The position numbers were made by a program, and so were the translations under genes. Shown piece after piece: positions 1-11,259 of a stretch of DNA of 64,000 bases. Source of the DNA: Acanthosepion esculentum. Taxonomy: Eukaryota > Mollusca > Cephalopoda > Sepiida > Sepiidae. Numbering within the stretch: the first letter of the stretch is position 1; each line of letters starts with the position of its first letter. A model generated the notes under the pieces. The model saw nothing but the letters and a program-made list of their open reading frames with translations. It did not search any database and had not been told where the DNA came from. The stretch covers positions 149,387,183 to 149,451,182 of the forward strand of contig OZ038478.1 in NCBI GenBank assembly GCA_964036315.1, written 5' to 3'.

Positions 1-59
1 ACAAAAAATACCAATCGCCCTCCGAAGAAGAGGCTGAAATATTTACAGTGAATACGTAA

Positions 60-1245
60 AAAAGAGGGAGGGAAAAAAGATAAATGATCAACATGCAAGT
101 TGATAGAGGCAGTGAAGTCACCCTGATACCGAAAAAAATAAATTGGTCAATTTGGAACGGGCTAAATTTAAAAAAAAAATATCCTGATGAAGCAATTTGA
201 TGGAACAACTATAAAAATAATGGGTACATTTCAAGGCAATTTTGAAACGGTACGCGTTTTGAAATAATTCCCATTACTGTGGTAGCATTCGAAAAAGACC
301 ACGGATTACTAGGAATCGACGTGTTAAAAGTAGATGCGGCACAATTAATCAATTCTATGGAAGCACTAAATGGAATTGGAGTGTTAAAAGGCTATAAACA
401 GAGTATTCGACTAAAAGAGAATTATCACCCCAAATATACAGTCGAGAAAAGCTTCAATTGATATCATACCTTTGGTGGTGGTCAAGTTAATAAAATGATA
501 CAAAAAGGCATACTAGAAAGAGTGGCTCAAGTTGGTAGCAATTGGGCGTCACCAAAAGTAGCGATAAAGAAACCTGACAGAGAGTTAAGGGTTTGTGGTG
601 ATTACAAAATAGGGGTAAATCACCAGATATGTTCCGACTCTTTTACGTTGCCAAATGTAAAAACTGTGAGCCACGAGTTACGAAAATGGAACACTTTGCG
701 AAAATTGATTTCAAGGCAGCATACAACCAAATAGGAATTGATTAAATATTCAAGGAAGTAACTAAGATAATCACCCCTATCTGCTTTCTAAGATGGACGC
801 ATCTACCGTTTGGGATAAAGACGTCGAGTTATATTTTCCAGAAAGCGTTTGAAAGAGTCTTATTAGGAAAAATAAAACAAAAATATGATAATTTACCAGG
901 ACGATATATATGTAGGGACAAGAATCAGAGAAGAATTGAAATGTGAAACAGAGATAATTTTAGTGAGGTTGAACAAGGCGGGCATGACTATAAACAAAGA
1001 GAAATGTAGTTTTGACTGCAAGAAGATATCATATTTAGGATATCAAATATAGAAAGAAGGCATATCACCTGAGGAGAGATTATCAAAGAAAATAACAGCG
1101 ATACCTCCTCGAATAAATAAAAAGGAGTTAGAATCCTTTTTGGGGATGATAATTTTTATAGTAAATACATTCCAAGATACAGCGACGTAACAGAGCCATT
1201 TGCAAAATTACTCAAGAAAAATAGTGGACGTACAAAGTTATGCTT
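60..1245 (+). pseudogene. Ty3/gypsy pol fragment (protease and reverse transcriptase), decayed
   Basis: Read across several frames, this encodes the middle of a Ty3/gypsy polyprotein. A retropepsin core lies near 90-330 (VDRGSEVTLIP, where the family has DTG, then HGLLGIDVL). The RT follows: the linker at 380-450, WASPKVAIKKPDRELRVCGDY at about 540-605, the motif A equivalent KIDFKAAYNQI near 700-735, LPFGIKTSSYIFQKAFE near 808-855, and the catalytic YQDD near 895-910. A thumb and tether match (SYLGYQI, then ESFLGM) runs to about 1240. Several frameshifts and stops break the frame, the protease DTG is altered, and RNase H and integrase are missing, so it is a dead fragment. No LTR is visible on either side; the 5' part may lie outside the window. 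Family assignment is firm; the exact ends are approximate. Confidence 0.85.
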
Positions 1246-1665
1246 TCTGCAGAAAGTGCTTAGTTATTGCTTTTGTTAGTAAGTGTAACCCGGGTATGCT
1301 AGTTGTCGGGACCGGAGAAGAAATATCTTATATCCGGGTTTCTCTTATACCCGGGTTTGGTCTATTTTGTTTTATTAACACATGCTCTAATTTGGGACCA
1401 GAGAAAATCTCTCTTATATCAGGGTCTCTTATATCCGAGTTACACTGTATTGATTTTTTCCTTATTCATAAATTTGAAGGAATATTTCTTATTTGGTAGT
1501 GAATTAAACTGTGTCTAGCAATTGTATCCTTATGGAATTTCAGAGAAAATTGATTGAATAATTTGAGGTGTAATATGAAAATATATTTCGCTGTACTTTC
1601 AGCAACAGATTATTAAATTATATTTAAAATTAACTTAAAACCTGCACTATCGGGCGGAAATTAAG
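1246..1665. repeat. Non-coding stretch with diverged CCGGGT/CTTATAT direct repeats
   Basis: No gene is visible. Between about 1305 and 1445 the phrases GGGACC(A/G)GAGAA and CTCTTATATCCGGGT recur two to four times in degenerate form. This suggests two imperfect tandem units of roughly 100 bp of unknown origin. Confidence 0.4.
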
Positions 1666-1696
1666 CTAGTTCCTCGGGAGGCTCTTGGTTTGGGAT

Positions 1697-1895
1697 TCAG
1701 CTTGTTTGAGAATCACTAGGACTTTGCATATTCTCCACATTGGAAGTTCTGGCTGCTGTTTGATGTGGGTTTTTATTTGCACGGGGCTTTCTTTTCCTCG
1801 CTGCAACCTTCGTTCTTTTGATTGTAATCTGGTCCTCTGATGGCGGAGATTTCGTTTTGCTAGGAATACTTCTGCCGTATGTGACAGCCAACAAT
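1697..1895 (-). CDS. Possible terminal coding exon, product unknown
   Basis: On the minus strand an open frame of about 60 codons ends in TGA at 1697. It is rich in K, R, P, S and Q (for example SKTKSPPSEDQ and KVAARKRKPRANKN). Its composition is less AT-rich than its surroundings and resembles a disordered, basic, nuclear-type C-terminus. A candidate splice acceptor (ACATACGGCAG after a T-rich stretch) sits just upstream near 1880. No upstream exon, start codon context or poly(A) site could be linked to it, and I do not recognise the protein. A chance open frame or a transposon remnant remains possible. Confidence 0.3.
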
Positions 1896-2209
1896 AAATT
1901 ACAGAAGAATCAAAATTGATCGCTGCATTTAAGTACTGCATTAACACTTAGGTTTATCTTTTGAAAGATCAATAATAATTCTTCTGTCGCCGCTTAATTT
2001 AAAGACAATCTAATGTACGTAGTCCTTACTTACCGTACAAACAATTACTTATATTTATTTCATGGGTGATTTTTCGAAGGATTTCGCAATTAATTTCATT
2101 TATTCCCAAATTTATCTCAAAGTAATAAAAATTGGTATCGTACAAAACTTCATCGTAAAAACCTCACATAAACAATCTCGGTAATGAAAATTTGGTAAAA
2201 CAAAGTTTT

Positions 2210-4040
2210 AGGATTGCATGTCTGGATTCAGCTTGGAATGTTTTATTTTGCTCAGGGAAATCTGCCGAACCCCTCTCTTCAGTTCTGCATATTTATTATG
2301 CTTCATAGAAGATCCCGATGCCATCAGCAATACCAGCTCTCCAAGAAATGCTGTCTTAAGCTAGAGTCTCCCAGTTATCTAAAACAATATAGCACTTGTA
2401 TATTGAATATTTAAGGCAATCATTATAACGAAGGTTTTGGCTTTGTTTCTCATATCCTATTCTCCATACATTAATTGTTTTGGCATTTTTTCATCTGCCA
2501 TACGAATAACATGGCCTGTCCATCGCAATCTGTATTTGTGTATAGTTGCCCCCACAAATAGTGTATTGGTCCTTTGGAGAACAACAGTACCAGTGGTGTG
2601 AGTGGTGTGGAATTCAAGCACAGACCGAAGGCATCGTTCATGAAAACATTCCAGAATCTTCAGATGTCTGCGATAGACTACCCATGTTTCATATAAATAT
2701 AGCAGAGATTACATAATGCAGGAATTATATATTTTAATCTTTGTCTACATTCTTATGCCATTCTGATTCCAAACACGCAAATTGGGTGTTGGAAATGCAT
2801 CTGATGCCTTCTTAATCCGTAAAGCTATCTCGTCATCAAGGAATCAGAGGCGGTTGAGGGTGATACCAATGTATACAAAATTGTCTACTACAACAAGTCG
2901 GCTACCATCAACATAAATTGATGGCACTATATACAGAATGCCTTATGCAGGTTGATACATCACCACTGCTTGTCAAGGTTGATGGACAGTCCAACGGTAT
3001 TACACGACCCTGATAGTCGATACATGAACTCCTGTGCGTATGGAATTATGTGTGCGATCATGTCACAGTCAACGATATAGAGAATGTTGCGCACTAAAAT
3101 AAAAATAAACATTGTATGTGCTGCAAAACTACGTATGTTGAAAAGCCTGCTATTTGAGCTGTATCTTATCATAATGCCACCATGAGAGTCCCCGAACGCA
3201 CCAAGCATTACAATTGCAAATTGGGTAGAAGTCAAAGGATCTCCCTGCTTGTCCCCATTTTCAACCTTGATGAGTCTCGTTAGCATGCTGCCACAACTGA
3301 CGCTGGCTTCCCTCTCTATCAAAATATTTAAATAAGATCATGCATAAGTTGAATTAAATGTGTTCCACCGTAACGGCATATTTCAGTAGGAAAACCATCA
3401 AACCCAACAGATCTGCCCAAGTTGATTCCATCCATGCCAGGCAGAACGTGGGCAAACGATGTTTTGCTGTCATGTTCTAACATAATGGGTCTTTCGGTTA
3501 TTTTCATAAGAGAACATAAGGGTCCACATTCGAAGACCTATTACGTAGCGCATTTTAGTTTCCTTGCATCTACTGGTCATGCCATCCATATCTGTGAGGA
3601 GATTATTGCCAATGTCTGTCCTGAGAGGACAAATCTTAGTGAAATTGGGGCGAGATATTTGTTTCATCAGTTACTATTACATTATTATTTGAATTCGCTG
3701 CAATCTGTATTTATCTGCTAGATATTACAAGGTTTTTCCTGCATATGTCGAAGATCACGTTCAGCTTCTGCTTTTGCAGCTTTAAACAACTTCCAAAATT
3801 TACAGTGTTGTTATATGGACAGGCCAATTTAGCAAATCAAACTTCGTATTTGATAATTTATTGCAGTTATCTCCTTGATAGGATCAACATTTTTACAAAA
3901 CGGTCTCGATATTTTCCAGGCATTTTGCGGGAACATCCTCAGCCGTTTCATACATATCAGTCTTCAGAGGATCTCATGCTGATGAATCATAGATTGCAGA
4001 AAGACGCTGTAACAGAAATTCCTGTATTTCCATGGTATTC
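2210..4040 (-). pseudogene. Endonuclease-RT LINE (same family as the copy near 56-57.5 kb), decayed
   Basis: Minus-strand translation gives the body of a non-LTR retrotransposon ORF2. From 4040 downwards: a basic linker (KAEAERDLRHMQEKP near 3720-3790), the RT finger region (GFDGFPTEICRYGGTHLIQL near 3340-3415), then, after a missing block, VENGDKQGDPLTSTQF and the catalytic box degraded to YIVDCD (YADD expected) within an open stretch at 2960-3322. The C-terminal region (VYIGITLNRL near 2865, LRWTGHVIRM near 2505) carries several stops. The RT segment that should hold the VDLTKAFDTV motif is absent, so an internal deletion joins fingers to palm near 3330. The 2960-3322 frame aligns well with the plus-strand copy at 56087-56572. 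Confidence 0.8.
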
Positions 4041-4097
4041 AGTTAGGATATTCATATATACAGACATGTATACATATATAAACATATACATACACAC

Positions 4098-4098
<1 letters not shown>

Positions 4099-4149
<51 letters not shown>
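4099..4149. repeat. (TA)n microsatellite
   Basis: About 25 uninterrupted TA units lie directly beside the 5' side of the antisense LINE at 2210-4040. The DNA from here to 4400 holds no gene. Confidence 0.95.
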
Positions 4150-4152
<3 letters not shown>

Positions 4153-4396
4153 GGCGCCGACTAGAGGAAGACTGACTTTAAAAGAAAAATAGAACTATGC
4201 TCTAAGACAACTACTTCGTTGACTAAAGTAACCGCGTGTAGAACGTATTTAAACAGTCTCTCCTTATGTTAAGGTATTTCTTTGCTGTAAAAATAGCATA
4301 TGGGCTAATAAAAAAAATTGAGTTCTCTGTGGATCAATTTTAATAATTATTATTACAAGGATTCACGCGGATTATATACGAACGGATCAATGACAG

Positions 4397-4400
<4 letters not shown>

Positions 4401-4455
<55 letters not shown>

Positions 4456-4477
4456 GTATATATATATCTCACTATTC

Positions 4478-4522
<45 letters not shown>
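4401..4522. repeat. Compound (TA)n microsatellite
   Basis: Two TA tracts (4401-4468 and 4481-4522) are separated by a short CACTATTCTTC spacer. Confidence 0.95.
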
Positions 4523-4526
<4 letters not shown>

Positions 4527-4744
4527 AAAGTGGAGTAAGATATCTAATTCGGCATTCTTATATATATTTTTATAAAATAGTGCTCAATGTAAATTTACAG
4601 ATCATTAATATTATAAATTAACTGATTTAAAATATTGTTTTCTCGCTATACAGTAATAACCATGTTTCAAAAATGGAAGCTAAAAGCAACGAATTTAATT
4701 TTGTTATTAAATTAAAAACATTATTTCCATTTCATTTTCAAGGG

Positions 4745-4746
<2 letters not shown>

Positions 4747-4823
<77 letters not shown>
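4747..4823. repeat. (TA)n microsatellite bordering dispersed repeat A
   Basis: The TA run has GTATATG interruptions at its 3' end. It directly precedes the unknown dispersed repeat that starts near 4866. The stretch 4523-4746 has no visible gene. Confidence 0.95.
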
Positions 4824-4865
4824 ATTAGCATGTTTACTTTACAATTAAATATAAATACACACGTT

Positions 4866-5369
4866 TCTCCTCTTCCATCCATCTATTTCTAATGTCATAT
4901 TAAGCATGGCAGTGTGTTAATGGCATATGTGTTTAAATATCTTGCATTAACGTCGTATATGCCAAGGAGGCACTAAAACATAATTTTAAATAAATAACCT
5001 AAATTAATGTGATTTAACCTTATTTCATCATACAGCACTTAATGGGAAATACTGTTCAGGATTTGATACAAAATTAAAATTGAAAGTTAAATAATATTTA
5101 TTGAATGGTAATGTTTTCAATCACTCACCCAAGAAAGGTTTATCCGCTTTTAGATGACTTTTCATATTATCATCCAACGATACTTGTTTACCTAAACATA
5201 TTAGTATTATTTCTTATGAAATATTAATGTTTTTCCTTCAGTATTATGTATTATAACCAGTGAATTTATTATAAAATTGTTAAAACATTATATCAGGAAA
5301 TTAATGAAATAATCTTCTCTTTGGTACTGGTTCCACTTTCGAAAGGTTCATAGGATACATGCTAATATT

Positions 5370-5370
<1 letters not shown>
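4866..5370. repeat. Unknown dispersed repeat, copy 1
   Basis: This interval shares ordered blocks with 7590-8090. Examples are AAAATTAAAATTGAA followed by AATAATATTTATT and TGGTAAT, and CTTTGG(T/C)ACTGGT(T/C)CCA followed by a CTAATATTT block. Its first part also resembles 6036-6120 (CATC.ATC..TTTCTAATG). No coding capacity is visible. The right end abuts a TA tract. It looks like an old non-autonomous element or a fragment of a larger repeat. Confidence 0.5.

Positions 5371-5371
<1 letters not shown>

Positions 5372-5425
<54 letters not shown>
5372..5425. repeat. (TA)n microsatellite
   Basis: The TA tract ends exactly where the solo LTR begins (TGTTATGG at 5425). Confidence 0.95.
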
Positions 5426-5428
<3 letters not shown>

Positions 5429-5954
5429 ATGGTCCAAGATTAGGACCAAGGAAGAACAACACGAACACAAGAGTAGAAATAACAAAGATATATTACACAG
5501 TATAATAATACAAGATGTGGAAGGTGTTAGTATGACTGTCAGTCTGGTTTGGAGTGAACTACTATTGGCTCGACTCGATTCCGTCTCGATATTTAACAAC
5601 CCTCCCACGTGGGTTGCATGTGGCACAAGGCCGGCTTAATGTTGGTTCTCCGAGCCCGTAGGATCGGCCAAATAAAATAAAATAAACACATTCACAAGAA
5701 CATAAAAAAGTAAACTAATCGGCCAAAACTATGCCCATTTAGAACCCGTATAAACGGGCTCATGGACTGTCTACCACCCCGGACGAAACCCTGCCCCTTG
5801 GCAAAGCCTCGTCCGGATTCCTCTCTGCTAAAGCAGAGAGTTCGACAGTCAGAGACTGCTCACGACTCGATTCCGCCTTATCTCTCTTGAGAGGTGCAGT
5901 ATTCATAGTGTCAGGAAGAGTTCACTCTGTCGTTATAGGTAAGGTCTCATAACA
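5425..5954 (-). mobile_element. Solo LTR, single hairpin-module copy
   Basis: The element runs from TGTTATGGTCC to CCATAACA-like ends (here CTCATAACA), with TG...CA borders and short inverted termini. It is homologous along its length to 42512-43490. Read on the minus strand its end resembles an LTR R/U5 region (TTATTTCTACTCTTGTGTTC). It holds one copy of a roughly 240-bp module rich in hairpins: arms CCCGT/ACGGG, CCGGACGA/TCGTCCGG and CTCTCTGC/GCAGAGAG. A 43-bp insertion (5674-5716) interrupts the module. No internal retroelement genes are nearby, hence solo LTR. A non-autonomous TIR element is the alternative, and the target duplication is not clear here. Confidence 0.6.
5674..5716 (-). repeat. 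43-bp inverted copy of 6278-6320 inserted in the solo LTR
   Basis: This segment is the exact reverse complement of 6278-6320, 43 of 43 bases. The homologous LTR at 42512-43490 lacks it in all three modules, so here it is an insertion. The bases ATCGGCC flank it on both sides, a short duplication. Confidence 0.85.
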
Positions 5955-6035
5955 CTATATGATCAGAATAACTGTCAAAGACAAAAAAATTAATAATAAT
6001 ATCTAGATTTTAAAAAAAATAATGAAAAACTCACT

Positions 6036-6120
6036 CTCCCATCGATCCGTTTCTAATGCATATCATAAGAATATTTTTGGTATAATTGCATATGTCTTTA
6101 TAAGTTGCAATAATGTGTAA
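6036..6120. repeat. Dispersed repeat A, short copy
   Basis: This stretch (CTCACTCTCCCATCGATC, then TTTCTAATGCATATCATAAG) aligns loosely with the start of the copy at 4866. It begins about 80 bp after the solo LTR ends. Confidence 0.35.
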
Positions 6121-6277
6121 ACATTGTATACTTCATTTTTTTATTCCTCTTCCGGAAACATTTCACAGACTTTCTTTTTGTTTTATTCATTTCTTTTAGT
6201 TAATTCGTATCTTCTCTTCGGCACTTAAATCTTGAGAATTTCATTTGATATTCCTATCATTGTTTTCATTAATTTTT

Positions 6278-6320
6278 AGTTTACTTTTTTATGTTCTTGT
6301 GAATGTGTTTATTTTATTTT
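6278..6320 (+). repeat. Likely source of the templated insertion
   Basis: Plus-strand partner of the perfect 43-bp inverted repeat at 5674-5716, about 560 bp away. It lies in otherwise featureless AT-rich DNA. Confidence 0.85.
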
Positions 6321-6329
6321 CTTAATTCT

Positions 6330-7589
6330 ATTTATCCCCGTTTACTTCTTGGTAATTTCTCTCCGTGACGACCGAACCCTCCACAAAATCTATTTTGCTT
6401 AATCATCATGTAGATATTTCATTAATAAAACTACTGATTTCATCCTCTATAAAATTCGTACTATTATAACATAGTCGGACATATTTCATAGTATTTTGCA
6501 CCACTGTTATTATTATGACTTTTCGTCCATATTTCTGGAATTTTGTTTACAGCTTTACATGCCACACCTATTTCAATGACTAACTACAGTGCGTTTTAAA
6601 GTATACTAATCTGAAACGGCGTCATAATAGTTGATTCTGAATTTGTTTACTATGACTAAATATGTGGTCTATAATTTGGTTTGGGGAAACGTTGTAAATA
6701 TAATTCTGACGTATTTTGAAATGTTATGTTTTGCTGAACAACTCCCTGCATAACACTGTTGGTTTTGTTTCTGAATATTTTCAGTGTATCACAGTTCCTA
6801 TACAATCATATCAACATTGAATTCATCCTTGTTAATTTATGTATTCACTAATAGGATTGTTCAAGATCATATATGAGCAGACACACGTCGGGAAAGACAA
6901 GGGAAATAGACACAATATAATGAAGACATATTAGAACTTCGGAAAAAAAGATGAAAAAATACGACCAAAAGTAGAGTAAAAATAAATGAACTTAAAGAGT
7001 TTGGGATACAATTTAGAAATCGTTATAGATAAATGAATTAATAGAGACAAAATTGAATATAAATTCAAAAGTGAGGATTGCGTGACAGACCGCGGAATAT
7101 AAACACGTTGAAACGTAACAGGAATGACAAAAGGACTTACAAATGAAAGAATAGATAAAAGAGCAGGTGATAATCTAATCCTTCATTGATCGACATTCGT
7201 ATGTTCATAACAGTCAACTTGTGCAATAAGTAGTTTCAAAGCAAGAATGCACACTGAAAGTGTTTTTGTTTTTACAAGTAGTGCTCTTGTCACTTTTTCC
7301 GCATTCCGACTTCACTGACCACAGATTCATTAGAAAACTACTTGGTTTTCTGTGCTGCAATAAAGGTCAGAATCAAAGAATTCAGAAGAAACAGAAAGAT
7401 ATATCTAACCAAAATTACTATAACAAAGAGAAATATCTAAGGAAAGATGAATCAATGACGCCTCAATTTTCTTTTATCGGGCGGTTGTTGAAGTGTTGTT
7501 GAAGCTGTGCATTTTCACTACCTTTTGTTCAAGTAGATGAATTATGAACTTAATCTCATTTGAATCAGCAATTTAGTTACTTTCCATTT
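6330..7589. other. No gene visible
   Basis: AT-rich DNA with only short open frames. An 80-codon frame at 7260-7502 has no recognisable motif and no coding-like composition. Confidence 0.5.
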
Positions 7590-8090
7590 TCAAATATATT
7601 TCCATCTATTCTTGTGTTCTTTACTTGCATGACTGGCAGATGGGTTTGTCCATAAATTTTCTGTGTAATAAAGGCGCATGATATTTTAAAACAACTTTAA
7701 ATGAATAACGTTATCAAATACGTTTTAACCTATTTTAATTTTACAGAACTTAAATGGTAGTCTTTCATTCAAAATTAAAATTGAAGTATAAATAATATTT
7801 ATTATATGGTAATATTGATAAATATTTACTCGATAAATGCATATCCTTCACTTTTCATATTTAAAACTGTCTTTCACCCAGTTTTCTCATCTCTTTACGT
7901 TTAGCTACAAAGACGAGAAACAATGGAATATAACAAAACTTTCTTCAATATTAAGAATTGTCACTTATAACTTTATAAAATTGATATGATTTTATGTGGA
8001 GACATACATGAAGTAAAGACTTTGGCACTGGTCCCAATTTATAATTTCTTTTAAAGATATACACTAATATTTAATGTGTCTATAACACTA
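7590..8090. repeat. Unknown dispersed repeat, copy 2
   Basis: Diverged partner of 4866-5370. It shares the AAAATTAAAATTGAA...AATAATATTTATT block near 7772-7802 and the CTTTGGCACTGGTCCCA block near 8020-8037 in the same order and spacing. No open frame of note. Confidence 0.5.
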
Positions 8091-8284
8091 GAAAATCTCT
8101 CAACAACAAGAACAATATTCGGAATAATAATGCTACATAATATATATATGAAAAACAATTATTTTGCGGACAAGTGAAAAAAGATTAAAGCAGATATATA
8201 TGCTATTTATCGTGGTGTTAAAGTAAAATTCTTAGGGAAAATAAAAAAAAAGAATCTAAGAACAACCTTGTGCAAATTAATTGA

Positions 8285-8772
8285 AACAATACTTTCACGG
8301 TAATTGCTCCGATGAGCTGCTTTCGCTGGTTCCTAGGTCTCAGTAATTTAAACGTCCTACGAGGCTGGCATCCCGTTCCCACCCCTTCACCGTTGAAACT
8401 GTTAGATGTAGACGTCTCTTCTACTCCAATAGCTTCATGTCTCGCTCATCTCGCCTATGGAACTCCTTTCCCTATTACTGTTTCCCTGACAAATATAATC
8501 TCCAACTATTTAAGTGTAACGTCAATCGACATCTCCAGCTGCCTTGTTCTATCCACTTCCCTTCTCCACATCCTTTCACCTTTCATTCCTATCTGCTCTC
8601 GCTCCAAATCTTCTGTAACCCCCTAGCCTTGATCGATCCACTATCTTTCTCCACATCCTCTCCTTTACCATTCCTATCAGCTCTTCCTCCAAACTTTCTG
8701 TAACCCCTTGCGTGCTAGTGGCTTCCAGCCTTGCTTGAGGTGATAAGCTTAAAACAAACAAAAAAAAAAAAT
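8285..8772 (+). pseudogene. CR1/Jockey-like LINE, 5'-truncated 3' end
   Basis: This is the last part of a LINE RT ORF plus its 3' UTR. Translation gives FHGNCS-like, FTVETVRCRRLFYSN-like and SRLWNSFPYYCFPDKYNLQL segments, matching the more intact copy at 53822-54244. The 3' UTR repeats CTTCTCCACATCCT and TATCTGCTCT phrases and ends GCTTGAGGTGATAAGCTT, followed by an A-rich tail. A frame shift and small changes near 8320 break the frame. Confidence 0.8.
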
Positions 8773-8829
8773 CGAATAATTACGTTATTACTTTTTTCCG
8801 TAATTTCCCAATGAAACATGACTCAGTCG

Positions 8830-9190
8830 ACATATTAGTACTTCGTATGTCCGTTTCAAGAAGTTGTCCCTTGCAGATTGACCACAGATTCTCGATTGGA
8901 GAGTTTCCGGTCCAGTCGATAGTTCTTTGATTGGCTCACTCGTAAGGCATCTCAGTGTGTTCGTTTAGCGTTATAATTTTCGTGCGCTTCCGTAATCTAA
9001 CGTCCATCGCAGAGAATGGCCGTAGGACAACTAACCGACAGTTGAGACAATTGTGTCTGGTCATGAAAAAAATATGATGCAATCTCGGATGACGCAATAT
9101 TTTTAAAGTCCAAACGAATTGGATTATCGAAAATACAATCAATGGAAATGACCTAATCTGATGAAAAAGTAGAAATCGATTTCCCTCTGT
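8830..9190 (-). pseudogene. Tc1-like transposase C-terminal remnant
   Basis: The minus-strand frame reads IDWTGNSPIENLWSICKGQL at about 8862-8925, the Tc1 family signature around the third catalytic acidic residue (family form SPDLNPIENLW). Four residues are deleted between SP and IENLW without breaking the frame. Upstream codons towards 9190 are open for 85 residues but not clearly alignable. No terminal inverted repeats were found. Confidence 0.5.
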
Positions 9191-9199
9191 CACTCCAGT

Positions 9200-11110
9200 A
9201 GATATAAAACGGAGTATGTGATGAAAGAAAGGAAACTAAAGCGGTTTTCTGATTAATTTTCACAGGGGTGTATATTTAAAGTAATTCTATCGGTTGGTGT
9301 GAAACCAGGATTTAATTTTCCTCTTCGGAATCATGCTGATCAAGTTCCGTTCTGAAATGTTCATATATACGACGCAAATGTAAAATGGTGATTCTTCTGT
9401 TGATCTGCATTACACATCTCTAAGATATCGCTCATATATAATAAAATTTAATTCAAGAATTTAGATAAATTTTCACTCGTAAAATATCGACTTGAGATTC
9501 AGAAGACGTAACTGGGAACGCACTTTCAAAGTATTTAGTATAAGAAAATATTTGAGCTAAAAGTCGGTAATCGATTAAGAAATTAGGCAATCATGTTGGT
9601 TCTTTATTAGAAATCGTTCCGCATATGAATGTAACTAATGATGCATTCATGTACATGAACTTAATACGAAAATGGTGTTAGCAAACAGAAAAATAAAAAA
9701 AATATTATCTTTTCATTCTTTTGTCGGTTTAATATTCCTTTTTCCAGTCTCGGTTAAAAGAATTTACATTGATAACATAAGACACTGATCATAGAATGAG
9801 AACCTTTTTTTCTTTAAGTGAACCGGCTACTTTAATTTCTCACATTTTCTCTTAAATCGATTTTTTTTCATTGATATGATATTCTGAACAAGATGGTAAT
9901 GCATTACACATTTTATGAATCTTAAAGGTAATTAGATAATTAGTAAAAATTCACAACAGAACAATGCCTTTTATCTAGTTAAAAAAATATATCAGTTATC
10001 CAGTATATTTACCTTCATTGACTAAAACCTCTGATGTTCATTAATACAATCTTTGCCACGTCCTATTGTGGGAATTTAGATCGGGTCATTGATTAATGGC
10101 AGTTACCACTGTTTGCCTTTCAAACTGAATACGTATGACTACTGTTACCGTATGCGTAGACGAGGTATTATTTGTTTGTGACTCCGGATATATGAGAAGA
10201 TAGGAAGGTGAAGATTTTGAGTGGGTATGATCAGCAAAACAAAATTTATTTTGAGGATTTCACAGTAGTACGAAGGTGAAACGAGAACGTTTGAAATACA
10301 TTACAGTTGTAGCTTTCCCGCATTTCAAAGCATTCGCATTATTATGAAGAAACTCTTCGTCAGTTCTTTTCACGCCGATGTAAAGTTGATTTCTCTATTT
10401 CCTGTGTAGTTTGTGTTAGAGGTTGTTTACATATCTCAATATATTTACGTGCTTGTGTTGCATGATGCGATTGTGTGTGTCATGTCATTTGTATAACTTC
10501 TTTCCCTGCCCACATAATCTGAAATCAGATGCATTAAAATATATATATAAGTTGTTACGATGTTTAAATCGCCTTAGATTAATTCTGGCTCTAACTGAAA
10601 ATTTGGCTTTTTCATTAAAACAATAAATAAATAACAGAATATATGTATATCTTCCTTCGTTTCATCTTTGAAACATTTGGCATATTAAATTTAAAATTTT
10701 TGATTTATATTTTTTAAACCTTATAGTAAATTTAAAAATTAATCAGAATGATTTCTACTTTTGACCAGTATTAACATTAAGGCGTTAATAAATTGTATCC
10801 AAGGTCCGTTGTGTAGGTTTTTTGAATTGTCATATATTTGTATTTTTATTGATCATTGTAGATTACCTAATATTCTTTCCCGTATTGAGGGATGTTTGGT
10901 TGATTCTGGGCTTTTCCAAACTCTTTATTCCAAAACCAACACCATCACTTGACACGACACCACAAGTGTTGAAACAAAATGGCTAATTTTGTAGTGGTGT
11001 TATAACATGTTGATGTTATAATTTTTTGAATAAATACTATTTACTCTACTCTGTATTGAACACTCTTTAAATATAGTGTTTCGTTATTGCAGTTTTATTC
11101 CATCTACACC
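9200..11110. other. No gene visible
   Basis: AT-rich DNA with short open frames only (such as 10423-10626 and 10761-10952). These have no motifs and low-complexity composition. No repeat family was recognised. Confidence 0.45.
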
Positions 11111-11120
11111 AATCCTTGCA

Positions 11121-11202
<82 letters not shown>

Positions 11203-11243
11203 ATATAGTGAGTATCTTTGGTATATATATATATATATATATA
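11121..11243. repeat. Long (TA)n microsatellite
   Basis: About 43 TA units with one TTTA break, a GTGAGTATCTTTGG spacer at about 11208-11221, then a further TA run. Confidence 0.95.
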
Positions 11244-11259
11244 AAGTCAGGTCCTCCTT

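Noticed and set aside
4081..4160. CRISPR-like array of regularly spaced repeats
   Set aside because: Only simple dinucleotide repeats; no unique spacers. The whole window looks eukaryotic.
4081..4524. Open frames encoding long Tyr-Ile or Thr-His repeats
   Set aside because: They are translations of TA and CA microsatellites; the same pattern recurs at every tract in the window.
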